Assembly: GCA_007692545.1 (NCBI GenBank)
Contig: REBV01000199.1
Location: 1-39,137, forward strand
Reading direction: 5' to 3'
DNA from: Puniceicoccaceae bacterium
Lineage (GTDB): Bacteria; Verrucomicrobiota; Verrucomicrobiia; Opitutales; Coraliomargaritaceae
DNA: 39,137 bases
Position 1 is the stretch's first letter. Each line of letters starts with the position of its first letter. This document shows positions 9,537-18,968 of this stretch, piece by piece. The position numbers and the translations under genes were made by a program. Under the pieces are notes generated by a model, which did no database searches, was not told where the DNA came from, and saw only the letters and a list, made by a program, of their open reading frames with translations.

Positions 9537-10745
9537 ATGAAAATATTATACGCAACGTCTGTTTTTCCCCGTTGGCCAGGGGATGCAACGCCACCATTTG
9601 TCAGAAATCAAGCGGAGTTAATGGCAGCAAATGGTTATACAATACGAGTGTTGGTGCCACATGCCAAAGGAGCGCTGATCTATGAAGAATCAGAGGGGAT
9701 CTCCGTCCGCCGCTATCGATATATGTGGCCAAGTGGGGCTCAACAGCTTTGCTATGACGGAGGTATGCTCATTCGATTGAAGGCAAAGCCTTGGACGGCA
9801 TTGCTTTTGCCATTTCTGATTCTCGCACAAGCTTTTCACTTATTGGCGGAATGTTTGATTTGGAAGCCGGATCTAATTCATTCGCACTCGCTACTGCCGC
9901 AGGGTTTAGTGGCCATAATTGCGGGCCGCTTGTTTGGGATTCCTCATATTTGTACGAGCCACGGTAATGATGTCTTCGGGTTGTCGAAGGATGGGGCGAT
10001 GGGGTTGTTGAAACGTCAAGTTCTTCGCCATGCGGATGCGATCACAGTGAATAGCTCGGCTACGCTAAAAGCCGTCCTTGAGCAAGGGGCGTCGATTGAA
10101 AAAGTGCATCAGATTCCGGCGGTAGCTAACCGTGTGGAGGTCAATGCTGACCTCCTAGAGGCGATCAATCAAAAATTTGGGGATGCACCCCGAATTCTGT
10201 TCGTCGGAAGATTTATCGAGCAGAAAGGTGTTCTGGATTTACTGGAGGCGTTTTCGAGAGTGATCAAGCAAGTGGACAGCGCGAAGTGCCTATTTGTAGG
10301 CGATGGTGTTTTGCGCAGCCAAATGGAGGCAATGGCGAACGAATTGGGGATTGCCCAATCAGTCGAGTTCATCGGGTGGCGACCGGGCGATGAAATAGCT
10401 ACTTGGATGGCCGCCGCCGAGGTTTTAGTGGTGCCCAGTAAGTTGGTGGGGACGTGGCAAGAGGCGCAGGGTTTAGTCGTGGTCGAGGCGATGTCGACGG
10501 GGACACCAGTCATTGCCTCGCGTATGGGGGGCATTGTGGACATGGTCGATGAGGGGGTGACGGGGCGGCTGTTCACGCCGGGAGATACCAAGCACTTGGC
10601 CAGTCTGCTTGTAGGGATACTGGCGAACCCACTTGAAGGAGAGCGTATGGCTGCAGCTGCTCAAGTTAAGGTTGCCGAACACTTCGCTCCGGATGTGGTC
10701 GCCAGGCAGACGGAGCGATTATATAAGTATTGCATTCAGCGTTAA
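9537..10745 (+). CDS. Glycosyltransferase family 4
   Basis: 402 aa; ILYATSVFPRWPGDATPPFVRNQAELMAANGY, HSHSLLPQGLVAIIAGRLFGIPHICTSHGNDVFG, ILFVGRFIEQKGVLDLLEAF, GTWQEAQGLVVVEAMSTGTPVIASRMGGI (GPGTF EX7E-type region). Confidence 0.93.
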   Translation: MKILYATSVFPRWPGDATPPFVRNQAELMAANGYTIRVLVPHAKGALIYEESEGISVRRYRYMWPSGAQQLCYDGGMLIRLKAKPWTALLLPFLILAQAFHLLAECLIWKPDLIHSHSLLPQGLVAIIAGRLFGIPHICTSHGNDVFGLSKDGAMGLLKRQVLRHADAITVNSSATLKAVLEQGASIEKVHQIPAVANRVEVNADLLEAINQKFGDAPRILFVGRFIEQKGVLDLLEAFSRVIKQVDSAKCLFVGDGVLRSQMEAMANELGIAQSVEFIGWRPGDEIATWMAAAEVLVVPSKLVGTWQEAQGLVVVEAMSTGTPVIASRMGGIVDMVDEGVTGRLFTPGDTKHLASLLVGILANPLEGERMAAAAQVKVAEHFAPDVVARQTERLYKYCIQR

Positions 10746-10864
10746 TTATTATCCACAAGGGCATAGATGGATATTTTATGCTGGATGCTTCAAGCAGGCT
10801 CTGCGATTTATAAGGTCTGAAGTGATTTTCAGAGATAATAAATAACAAAAATTTTAGAACATAA

Positions 10865-11311
10865 ATGATAATAGGATACACTACAGGAGTTTTCGATCTA
10901 TTCCATTTGGGACACCTTAACATACTGCGTAATTCAAGAGCAATGTGTGATCGTTTAATCGTAGGGGTTACTTCGGATGAACTTGTTATCGAGAGTAAAA
11001 ACAAAATACCAGTGATCCCCTTTGATCAGCGAATCGAAATAGTGCGCAATATTAAGTGTGTAGATGTTGCGATTAAGCAAGATACCATGAATAAATGGGA
11101 GGCGTGGGAGAAAGTGCGCTTCGACATTATGTTCGTGGGAGATGATTGGTTTGAAAGTGATAAGTGGAAGGAACTTGACGGTCGATTTAAGGAAGTCGGT
11201 GTTCGGATTGTATATTTTCCTTATACAAAGACTGTTTCGACAACTAAGGTGAATAAAATTCTAGAATTAAGGCGGGAGACTCCTGAGCAAAACAAATTGC
11301 CGCAGCAATGA
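10865..11311 (+). CDS. tagD: Glycerol-3-phosphate cytidylyltransferase-like (TagD family)
   Basis: 148 aa; IGYTTGVFDLFHLGHLNILRNSRAMCDRLIVGVTSDE (HxGH), PVIPFDQRIEIVRNIKCVD, YTKTVSTTKVNKIL. Confidence 0.85.
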   Translation: MIIGYTTGVFDLFHLGHLNILRNSRAMCDRLIVGVTSDELVIESKNKIPVIPFDQRIEIVRNIKCVDVAIKQDTMNKWEAWEKVRFDIMFVGDDWFESDKWKELDGRFKEVGVRIVYFPYTKTVSTTKVNKILELRRETPEQNKLPQQ

Positions 11312-12723
11312 AACTCACTTACCTGAGGACAAAGTTTTATGTGAAAACCAGTCTTAAGCTGACTTTTGGCATTTTTTGTGTTTTTTTTATATGCTGGTTA
11401 ATTCTGTCGGGTTTAGCTGCGCTATTTCATCCGAAATTATATGGTTCACGCGAGATTCTGTTCATTGCTTTGGGCTTTAGTGTTCTGAGTGCAGTGTTGC
11501 TTCGAAGTATAATAGAGTTCTCACACATGTTCGTTTTTTACATTGTTAATTTTCCTCTTTATTGGATTTCGAGTGTAATTCCTGTTCAGCGTAGATTATG
11601 GATATTCGGGAGTCGGCAGGGAACTTCTTTCAGTGAGAACCCTAAGCATTTGTATTTATATCTTTGTGAGCAGCGACCTGAAATTAAGGCGCTGTGGGTC
11701 ACAAAAAAATGGAGTGTTTTGAGGGAGCTTAAAGGTCGCGGTTTACCCTGTGTTTACGCTTACTCGCCAGCGGGTTATTATTATTCGGCCCGGGCAGAAT
11801 GCGTATTTTTTTCTCATACCAAGAAAACAATTACGGATTTCAATGATTACGTTACCACAAGAAAAACCATTAGAGTTCAGCTCTGGCATGGGACACCAAT
11901 GAAGAAAATAGGGACTGAGAGTCCCCGCCAAAAATTTAGAGCCTTTGAATTGCTGGTGGGGAAGGTTTTTCGGAGCCTATTTCCATTTCTTAATAACCGA
12001 TTCGGTTACGACAAGTTTTTGGCACCATCAATCGAGACGAGTAAAAGTTTCAAAAGTGCATTCAACTTGAGTGATATCGATTTTCTCTTTTGTGGATACC
12101 CCAAAAATGATGTTTGGCTAGCGCGTTCGAGTCAGCCTGTAATCCGTAAACGGCGTAGAGTCGTTTACATGCCGACGTGGCGGAATAGTGACTGGGTCGA
12201 CGACTTTCAACTCGTCAGAGATTATGAATTCAGTATCCAGCGATTGGAAGAGTTCTGTGAAATTAATTCTATTGATTTCTTTTTTCGTTTCCATCCATAT
12301 GCGATGAGGAAGATGCAGAGTTTTGCGACTGAAGTGAGTCGTTTTCAACGAGTCCACATTGAGAATACTGAGGATATTTATGAAACGCTGGACACGTTTG
12401 ATATTTTGATATCTGATTATAGTAGTGTTATTTTTGACTATCTTCTAAGTGGCCGACCGGTAATTTACGCATGGTTCGATTTTGATAGTTACCGCGAAAA
12501 GGAAGGTTTTTTTTATGAGTCAAAAGATGTTGTTGCTGGAACAGTTGCTTACAATTGGTTGGAAATTGAGGAACAGCTTGAATTATGTCTCTCAGGATTA
12601 ACAGAGGGAAAGGAACGGCGAAGCCAAATCAACCAACGGTTTAATGAATTCCACAGTTCGAATAACAGTGAACGTCTTTGTTCGCTTATAGAGTTGATAG
12701 TGCCCATGCCATCTGCCGACTAA
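11308..12723 (+). CDS. CDP-glycerol glycerophosphotransferase family protein (TagF/TagB-like)
   Basis: 471 aa; RVQLWHGTPMKKIGTESPRQ, VVYMPTWRNSDW, FFFRFHPY, DILISDYSSVIFDYLLSGRPVIYAWFDFDSYREKEGFFYE (PF04464 hallmarks). ATGA overlap with tagD; N-terminal TM segments. Confidence 0.9.
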   Translation: MKLTYLRTKFYVKTSLKLTFGIFCVFFICWLILSGLAALFHPKLYGSREILFIALGFSVLSAVLLRSIIEFSHMFVFYIVNFPLYWISSVIPVQRRLWIFGSRQGTSFSENPKHLYLYLCEQRPEIKALWVTKKWSVLRELKGRGLPCVYAYSPAGYYYSARAECVFFSHTKKTITDFNDYVTTRKTIRVQLWHGTPMKKIGTESPRQKFRAFELLVGKVFRSLFPFLNNRFGYDKFLAPSIETSKSFKSAFNLSDIDFLFCGYPKNDVWLARSSQPVIRKRRRVVYMPTWRNSDWVDDFQLVRDYEFSIQRLEEFCEINSIDFFFRFHPYAMRKMQSFATEVSRFQRVHIENTEDIYETLDTFDILISDYSSVIFDYLLSGRPVIYAWFDFDSYREKEGFFYESKDVVAGTVAYNWLEIEEQLELCLSGLTEGKERRSQINQRFNEFHSSNNSERLCSLIELIVPMPSAD

Positions 12724-12748
12724 ATTTCAGAAATCAGGTTAATTACTT

Positions 12749-14635
12749 ATGTGCGGAATTTTAGGCCTCGTTGGAGACACTACTTTTTTAGATCGACCAA
12801 AGTTTGAGAAGGCGGTGGATAAAATGGTGGGCCGTGGGCCAGATGGTCGGGGTTCATGGTACTCACCTTCAGCTGCTTTCGGCCATCGTCGATTAAAAAT
12901 ATTAGACTTGGATAATCGATCTGCTCAGCCATTCGAGAGTCGTTGTAAGCGATATGTTCTCACATTTAATGGGGAAATCTATAATTTTAAGAAGCTGAGG
13001 GCTGAACTTGTTAGAAAAGGTTTCGAGTTTCGGACTACCTCTGATACTGAAGTTTTGCTTTATGGACTGGTTCATGCGGGGATTGCATTTGTAAGTAAGT
13101 GTGTCGGTATGTTTGCATTCTGTTTCTATGATCAGAAGAGCGGACAAGCACTTCTAGTTCGGGATCGCTTGGGGGTTAAGCCCCTGTATTATAGTGTAGA
13201 AGATGGAAGATTGACCTTTTCGTCCCAGCTTAATGCGCTCATAGGAACTTTTGGGAGATTGCACTCTCTTAGGCGCTCAGCAATCGCCTCCTATCTTTGC
13301 TTTAGGTATCCTATCGGTGAGGAGACCTTATTCGAAGGGGTCTTTTCCCTGGCACCGGGGACATGTTTAACTTATTCTAATGGTAATCATTCTATTCAGG
13401 AGTATTGGGACTGCCGTAATAATATAGGGTCTTTTAGAGGTTCATTTGCTGATGCAAAACGTGCGGTGAACAATCTTTTCAGCGAATCAACTCAGAGTCA
13501 TTTAATTGCGGATGTTCCTGTCGGTGCCTACTTGTCAGGTGGTGTTGATTCGAGTGCTCTAGTTGCCGTTTCGTCGAGAATGAGCCGAAAACAGTTAAGC
13601 ACTTTCTCAATTGGTTTTGAGCAGCCTGACTTTAATGAGTTCAAGTATTCGGATATAATCGCTGATCGTTACAATACAGATCATACCGAGATTATGCTGG
13701 ATGGTGAGCAATATATTGAGGAGATGGAGGAGCTAATTCATCTAAAAGGAGCACCTTTAGCAGTTCCGAACGAGATTCCTATATTTATTTTATCGAAGGA
13801 GTTGAAGAAAAAGGTGACAGTAGTTTTGTCGGGTGAAGGTGCAGATGAACTCTTTATGGGGTACGGACGAATATTTCGTTCAGCTTACGACTATCGGCGG
13901 CTAGTTCATGGCAGGAGCGAGGCAAGGTTCAGGGAAAAATTTAAGAGGCATTATGGCGCTCTTCCCGGCAGTGCACTCGATTTTTTTATTAATCAATACA
14001 GTTACTGGGGTGATTTAGCGAAATCACCGATGCTCTCTGAGGCTTTCAGAAACGAGAGTAGTGGCTATGATATTGCAGCTTCTTTCCGTCAGCATTTTGA
14101 AGCAGCTAACGGAGAAGAGTTAGAACAGATTTTTTCCTATGCGTTTATCAAGGGACATCTGCCGGGCTTACTGCAGCGTTTGGATAATGCGACGATGGCG
14201 GTCGGTGTTGAGGGGCGCGTTCCGTTTGTAGATCATCGATTAGCTGAGTTTGCCTTAAGTTTGCCGGTTCGATACAAACTGGCTTGGCGGCATCATGGTA
14301 GCGACTTAAGAATGTTGTTAAGTCACGAAATAAGTGAGAAATTTGACTGTCCGAAATTTATATTAAAACGCGCGTTTCTCGGGATTTTACCGAAAGAGAT
14401 ATTGTACCGGAAAAAGCTTGGGTTCCCAGTTCCATTGCATTGTTGGTTTGATGAAGTTTTCCGTGATTATGCGCAGTCCTGTCTGCTTGCAACCGATGCG
14501 AGAACGGCGGATTTATTTGATCGGCAATATCTTGCGGGGTTATTTAAAGGACGAGAATTGTCAGAGAATCATTCGACCGCACTTAAGGTGTGGATGATGC
14601 TGAATTTGGAATTGTTTCTACGCAAATTTTTTTAA
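12749..14635 (+). CDS. asnB: Asparagine synthase (glutamine-hydrolysing) / AsnB-type amidotransferase
   Basis: 628 aa; MCGILGLVG (Ntn Cys2), RGPDGRGSW, LTFNGEIYNF, SDTEVLLYG, DVPVGAYLSGGVDSSALVAVSS (SGGxDS ATP-PPase), VLSGEGADELFMGYGR. Confidence 0.93.
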   Translation: MCGILGLVGDTTFLDRPKFEKAVDKMVGRGPDGRGSWYSPSAAFGHRRLKILDLDNRSAQPFESRCKRYVLTFNGEIYNFKKLRAELVRKGFEFRTTSDTEVLLYGLVHAGIAFVSKCVGMFAFCFYDQKSGQALLVRDRLGVKPLYYSVEDGRLTFSSQLNALIGTFGRLHSLRRSAIASYLCFRYPIGEETLFEGVFSLAPGTCLTYSNGNHSIQEYWDCRNNIGSFRGSFADAKRAVNNLFSESTQSHLIADVPVGAYLSGGVDSSALVAVSSRMSRKQLSTFSIGFEQPDFNEFKYSDIIADRYNTDHTEIMLDGEQYIEEMEELIHLKGAPLAVPNEIPIFILSKELKKKVTVVLSGEGADELFMGYGRIFRSAYDYRRLVHGRSEARFREKFKRHYGALPGSALDFFINQYSYWGDLAKSPMLSEAFRNESSGYDIAASFRQHFEAANGEELEQIFSYAFIKGHLPGLLQRLDNATMAVGVEGRVPFVDHRLAEFALSLPVRYKLAWRHHGSDLRMLLSHEISEKFDCPKFILKRAFLGILPKEILYRKKLGFPVPLHCWFDEVFRDYAQSCLLATDARTADLFDRQYLAGLFKGRELSENHSTALKVWMMLNLELFLRKFF

Positions 14636-14663
14636 CGATACATCGCTGTAAAAACGTGACTAA

Positions 14664-16028
14664 TCAGTCTGTTGATGGGATCATTGGATCTGGGACGTCC
14701 CATGAAGAAGCCAGATCGACCGCGTTTGCATGAATGTTTTTTCTACTATGGCTGTGCCGGTTAATAAACTGGAGGATCTCGTATCTTTTCACTTTTGAAT
14801 CGCCGTAGTCAAGAGTGTCGAGGAGTATAACATGCTGTGTGTTTTCTAATTTCGTATTTGAAAAATAGCGTGTATCCCGATAGAAGCTCATGCGTCCAAA
14901 TTCCCCAAAAATCAGATTACCCGTGTAATCCCCAGCAGCGTAAAGAAAGTGTGATATTTCCATCGACTCAGTGATACGATCAATATCCAGTTTATTGAGC
15001 ACTTCAGATGTGTAATACCCATTGTCGTCGAGTTTAATCAGGCTAATCTCTTTATCACTTAGAACGAGTAGCGGCAGTTCGGATTCGAGGGTATGCTCAA
15101 TTAGTTGTGTCAGCGCTTTAGCTGTTGATGTCTCTAAATAGTTTGGCAATTTTATTTCTGAGTCAGTAATTCCGACATGGTCAACAATCATGGCCCATTT
15201 TGTAGGTAATTGCGTCAGGGTTGAGAGCATATGTTCTTTGTTATACCACGTTCCTGTAACATGGGTGACGTCTTTCAAGAAGTCCTTGGGGAGTGGACGG
15301 TTGAGCAATTCAGCAATTTCAGCAAAATTAACTACGGGGGAATAATTATTTTCTATAATTTGAAGCGTTATGGCACGACTTGCAGGGTCTTTAGTATGAA
15401 CAGCATCGTGAATAACAGTGGTTTGCTCAAATGAAGCGGAACGTAAGGAGTGAAGGCCAATCGGCTTGTCTATGATACACAGAGCACCGTCGGTGCCTGC
15501 CAAGTATATTTTTTCAACACCAGCTTTAGCAAGTTGTTCTTTTTCGATAATCCTGAATCCGCTGATTGTAATGTCTTCTTGGTGTACAATAAGATCAGGG
15601 TGTATACCCCTCATTCCTCTTTGTGAAGGCGCATGAATAATGACAGCACCGTGATTCCTAAAGAATGCAACCAATGGATTTATGCGATAGTGTACAAAAT
15701 CGTCGAATTTTTCCCCGCGCCATACGTCGACTAGAATTAGGGCTGTCTTATTCGGGAAATCATTGTGTTTCGGCCAGGTGATTGCGGCAAGCGATTCTCT
15801 TGGTGGAGTGTCCAGGGGAAAATGGTTGAGAGGTGTTGCCAAATTGGAGTTCAAATTTTCAATGGTGGCATTGAAATAGGCTAGCAAGATTGCTATACAA
15901 AGGAAAACTACAGTAAGGGCTCTGCGCATCGTCAGCATTTTACCAGCGTTTCTCTTTCCCATCTTGCGACTTTTGTGCATTTCGAGTGGACTATCGGGAG
16001 GATTAACCATCAATTTTTTCAGGACCAA
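14664..16028 (-). CDS. Membrane-anchored protein with two tandem isochorismatase/cysteine-hydrolase-like halves
   Basis: 454 aa; N-terminal TM (ALTVVFLCIAILLAYF). First half: ALILVDVWRG...VAFFRNHGAVIIHAPSQRG...IYLAGTDGALCIIDKPIGLHSLRSA...TTVIHDAVH. Second half has the same layout: WAMIVDHVGI...LESELPLLVLSD...FLYAAGDYTGNLIFGEFGRMSFYRDT...HVILLDTLD. Start may be the internal MVNPPDS. Confidence 0.6.
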   Translation of the reverse strand: MVLKKLMVNPPDSPLEMHKSRKMGKRNAGKMLTMRRALTVVFLCIAILLAYFNATIENLNSNLATPLNHFPLDTPPRESLAAITWPKHNDFPNKTALILVDVWRGEKFDDFVHYRINPLVAFFRNHGAVIIHAPSQRGMRGIHPDLIVHQEDITISGFRIIEKEQLAKAGVEKIYLAGTDGALCIIDKPIGLHSLRSASFEQTTVIHDAVHTKDPASRAITLQIIENNYSPVVNFAEIAELLNRPLPKDFLKDVTHVTGTWYNKEHMLSTLTQLPTKWAMIVDHVGITDSEIKLPNYLETSTAKALTQLIEHTLESELPLLVLSDKEISLIKLDDNGYYTSEVLNKLDIDRITESMEISHFLYAAGDYTGNLIFGEFGRMSFYRDTRYFSNTKLENTQHVILLDTLDYGDSKVKRYEILQFINRHSHSRKNIHANAVDLASSWDVPDPMIPSTD

Positions 16029-17733
16029 GATTGATAATTTGATCGCAATGGGCGATTGTATTTAAGCGATGTGCAATAATGACCACTGTTTTTTTGCCTC
16101 CGAGTCGCTGAATGGTTTTCATCACATCCGCTTCGGTTTCGTTGTCGAGTGCGCTCGTCGCTTCATCAAGAACCAAGACTTCGGGGGCATGGTAAAGGGC
16201 TCGGGCGATACCGATTCGCTGGATCTGTCCTCCGGATAAGCGAACCCCACGTTCACCGACTGTTGTCGAATATCCGTCTGGTAGATTTGTGACAATGTGC
16301 TGATGAATTTGCGCCATTTTAGCCGCTTCAATAATGGCGCTCTCATCAATGTTATCGGGGTGAATCCCGAATGCTATATTTGCGCGTATAGAATCGTCGG
16401 TTAAAACGATACCCTGGGGGACATAGCCAATCATTTTTTGCCAAAAATCCAGATTGCCCGCTGTGATGACAACACTATCCACTGTGAGCTTACCTGCCGT
16501 TGGTGTCAGGAGTCCAAGGAGAATGTCGACTAAGGTGGTTTTCCCTGAACCAGTTTTTCCTATAACGGCGGTGGTCGTTCGTGCCGGAATAGTCATATTG
16601 AGACCCGAAAAGGTTGGATTCTTTGCGGATGGATAAGTGTAGGATATATCCTCCAACTTAATCTCCTTTTTGAAGGTTAGGGGTTTTTCGTTCGAACCAG
16701 TATGACGAGTTTTCTGGTTCAATTCTTTTATCTCTTTGCCTAAGGTCCTTAGTACTGGTTGAGTGAAACGGATTTGTGCAAGGCATTTGAAAATGTTTTG
16801 AAGGACTGGCATGAGTCGATAGCCAGCAAACGCAAAAAGCCCAAGGGTCGGGATGCGCGTTTCGATATTGCCCTCTGTGATTAAAAAGAAAAGTACAATG
16901 ACCAGAAATCCACCGAAAGCTACTGCCTCAAACAAATAACGGGGAATCTGTGCGATAACCTGGGATAGGGCTAGATTACGAGCGTAGCTGCGAGCGGGTG
17001 GGGTAAAACGCTCGATCATGGTAGTTTCAAGCTGGCGTATTTTTATTTGTTTTATCGTTCCAAAAGTTTCCTGCATCAGTTTAAAACGAGCACTATTCGA
17101 TTTTATGCGTTCACCTCCAATTTTTTTTAGGTATTTGCGCAGAGACAGGTAAAAAATAGCGTAAACAGTGCCTAATCCGCCTGCTACAGTAAGCGCCAGT
17201 AAAGGATCAGTTAGAAAAAGAAGTGCAACAATGGCCGCTGCCAGAGTTCCTTGCGCAATAAGTTGAAGGGCTGGTACAATGCCGCCAATGACCGCTTGGT
17301 CGACTTCGCTGAGTACATTCTTTGTGAGATCTCCACTATTTTGATTTAGAAACCATTCATAAGGTTGGTTCAAATACCCTCGCACCAGTTTGCATGCGAT
17401 TGAATAGCTCCGCATGTTCGTAAAACATAGCAAGGCATACATCGTAACGGTTTTGAATGCGAGTGAGCTCACTAGCAAAAGCAAAAAGATGCTGCCGAGG
17501 AAAATCAGAAACGCTCGTTCCGTTGAGAATCCCATTTGCTGATAGATCCAACTTAAATAAGGAGAGGCTTCGATTGCATTGGTGTCCGAAAGTACCCCCA
17601 AGAAGGGGATGATCGATGCGATTCCGATCATATCGAACATCGCCATGGCCAAGACCATAAATAGCAACAAGATTGCCCGCTTGCGTTCAGAAGGGGTTAA
17701 TAAACGATAAATTGACTGGTAGGTCTTTAACAA
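16003..17733 (-). CDS. ABC transporter, fused TM and ATPase (PglK/MsbA-like polysaccharide or lipid exporter)
   Basis: 576 aa; TM domain then TTTAVIGKTGSGKTTLVDILLGLLTP (Walker A), VGERGVRLSGGQIQRIGIARALYHAPEVLVLDEATSALD (signature, Walker B), AHRLNTI. Confidence 0.92.
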   Translation of the reverse strand: MLKTYQSIYRLLTPSERKRAILLLFMVLAMAMFDMIGIASIIPFLGVLSDTNAIEASPYLSWIYQQMGFSTERAFLIFLGSIFLLLLVSSLAFKTVTMYALLCFTNMRSYSIACKLVRGYLNQPYEWFLNQNSGDLTKNVLSEVDQAVIGGIVPALQLIAQGTLAAAIVALLFLTDPLLALTVAGGLGTVYAIFYLSLRKYLKKIGGERIKSNSARFKLMQETFGTIKQIKIRQLETTMIERFTPPARSYARNLALSQVIAQIPRYLFEAVAFGGFLVIVLFFLITEGNIETRIPTLGLFAFAGYRLMPVLQNIFKCLAQIRFTQPVLRTLGKEIKELNQKTRHTGSNEKPLTFKKEIKLEDISYTYPSAKNPTFSGLNMTIPARTTTAVIGKTGSGKTTLVDILLGLLTPTAGKLTVDSVVITAGNLDFWQKMIGYVPQGIVLTDDSIRANIAFGIHPDNIDESAIIEAAKMAQIHQHIVTNLPDGYSTTVGERGVRLSGGQIQRIGIARALYHAPEVLVLDEATSALDNETEADVMKTIQRLGGKKTVVIIAHRLNTIAHCDQIINLGPEKIDG

Positions 17734-17789
17734 CTTAGGTTGTTTTTATAAGGTTTACGATAAGGGCATTTCTTTCGCTTGAGGGGTTT

Positions 17790-18893
17790 TTATGCCCATG
17801 CAATAATAGCGTTTATAATTTTATCCTGATCGTCCTCGCTCAAATACGGATAAAACGGCAAGCTGACGACCTCTTGGCTGGCTTGCTCGGTGATTGGAAA
17901 GGATTTGGTGGCGCAGGGGAGGTGGGCGAAGACTGGCTGTTGGTGGAGTGGGCGGCGGTAATAGACGGAGCTGGGGATATCGGCGGCTTTGAGGGCCTCG
18001 GCGAGGGCATCACGGTTTTGGGTGCGGATGGTGTATTGGGCGTAGATGTGGGTGTTACCGGGGTGGATTTCCGGGGTGACTACGTGGTTTTTCAGTGCCT
18101 CGGTGTAACGGGCACCGATTTTCTGGCGGAGGGCAATTTCCTCGTCGCGGAAGTTGGGGAACTTGGCCTGAATGATGGCGGCTTGCAGGCTGTCACAGCG
18201 CCCATTGGTGCCGAGGATGTAGTGTGCCTCGCGCTCTTTGCAGCCATGGTTGGTGATGGCGCGGATGGCTTCGGCGAGTGCTGCATCTCGGGTGAAGACG
18301 GCACCGCCGTCGCCGTAGCCGCCGAGTGGTTTGGCGGGGAAGAAGCTGGTGGTGGCGACTGTGCCCATGCTGCCAGCCTTGCGTCCATTTTGCTCGGCTC
18401 CGAAGCTCTGGGCGGCGTCTTCGATAATTTTCAGACCATGCTTTTGGGCGATGGCTTCGAGGGCGGGGTAGTCGGCCATCTGGCCGAAGAGGTCGACGGG
18501 GATGATGGCTTTGGTCTTCGGGCTGATGACCTTCTCCACTTCTTTGGGGTCGATGTTATAGGTGTGGTCTTCGATGTCGGCAAAGACAGGGGTGGCTCCG
18601 ACGAGGGCGATGGTTTCGGCGGTGCTGATCCAGGTGAAGGGGGTGGTGATGACTTCGTCGCCCGGGCCGATGCCGAGGGCGCGAAGGGCGACTTCGAGGG
18701 CCATGGTGCCACTCGCTACAGCAATGCAGTGGAGGGGCTCGTCGGTGCCGCCGAGAAATTGGCCGAGGGTGGCTTCGAGCTGGTAGACTTCGGGGCCGTT
18801 GATGTAGCGGCCGTGGGCGAAGACTTTGGCCACGGCCTGATCGATTTGCGAGGCGCTGCGCTGGTGGATGGCTTGGATGTCGATAAATTGCAT
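17790..18893 (-). CDS. DegT/DnrJ/EryC1/StrS (ArnB-like) sugar aminotransferase
   Basis: 367 aa; FIDIQAIHQRSASQIDQAVAKVFAHGRYINGPEV, GPGDEVITTPFTWISTAETI, IIEDAAQSFGAEQNGRKAGSMGTVATTSFFPAKPLGGYGDGGAVFT (PLP Lys region). Confidence 0.95.
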   Translation of the reverse strand: MQFIDIQAIHQRSASQIDQAVAKVFAHGRYINGPEVYQLEATLGQFLGGTDEPLHCIAVASGTMALEVALRALGIGPGDEVITTPFTWISTAETIALVGATPVFADIEDHTYNIDPKEVEKVISPKTKAIIPVDLFGQMADYPALEAIAQKHGLKIIEDAAQSFGAEQNGRKAGSMGTVATTSFFPAKPLGGYGDGGAVFTRDAALAEAIRAITNHGCKEREAHYILGTNGRCDSLQAAIIQAKFPNFRDEEIALRQKIGARYTEALKNHVVTPEIHPGNTHIYAQYTIRTQNRDALAEALKAADIPSSVYYRRPLHQQPVFAHLPCATKSFPITEQASQEVVSLPFYPYLSEDDQDKIINAIIAWA

Positions 18894-18968
18894 GAGAATG
18901 TTTGTTGAGGCGCGTAAGTTTGTTCGGGCGGGAATCGTCTAGGAGCAATGTGGGCCGACCAGTCGAAA

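Noticed and set aside
17874-18908. 344-aa plus-strand ORF opposite the DegT aminotransferase
   Set aside because: Antisense to a strongly supported DegT gene. Its low-complexity Gly/Val/Asp/Glu-rich composition is a mirror artefact of GC-rich codon usage; no domain motifs.
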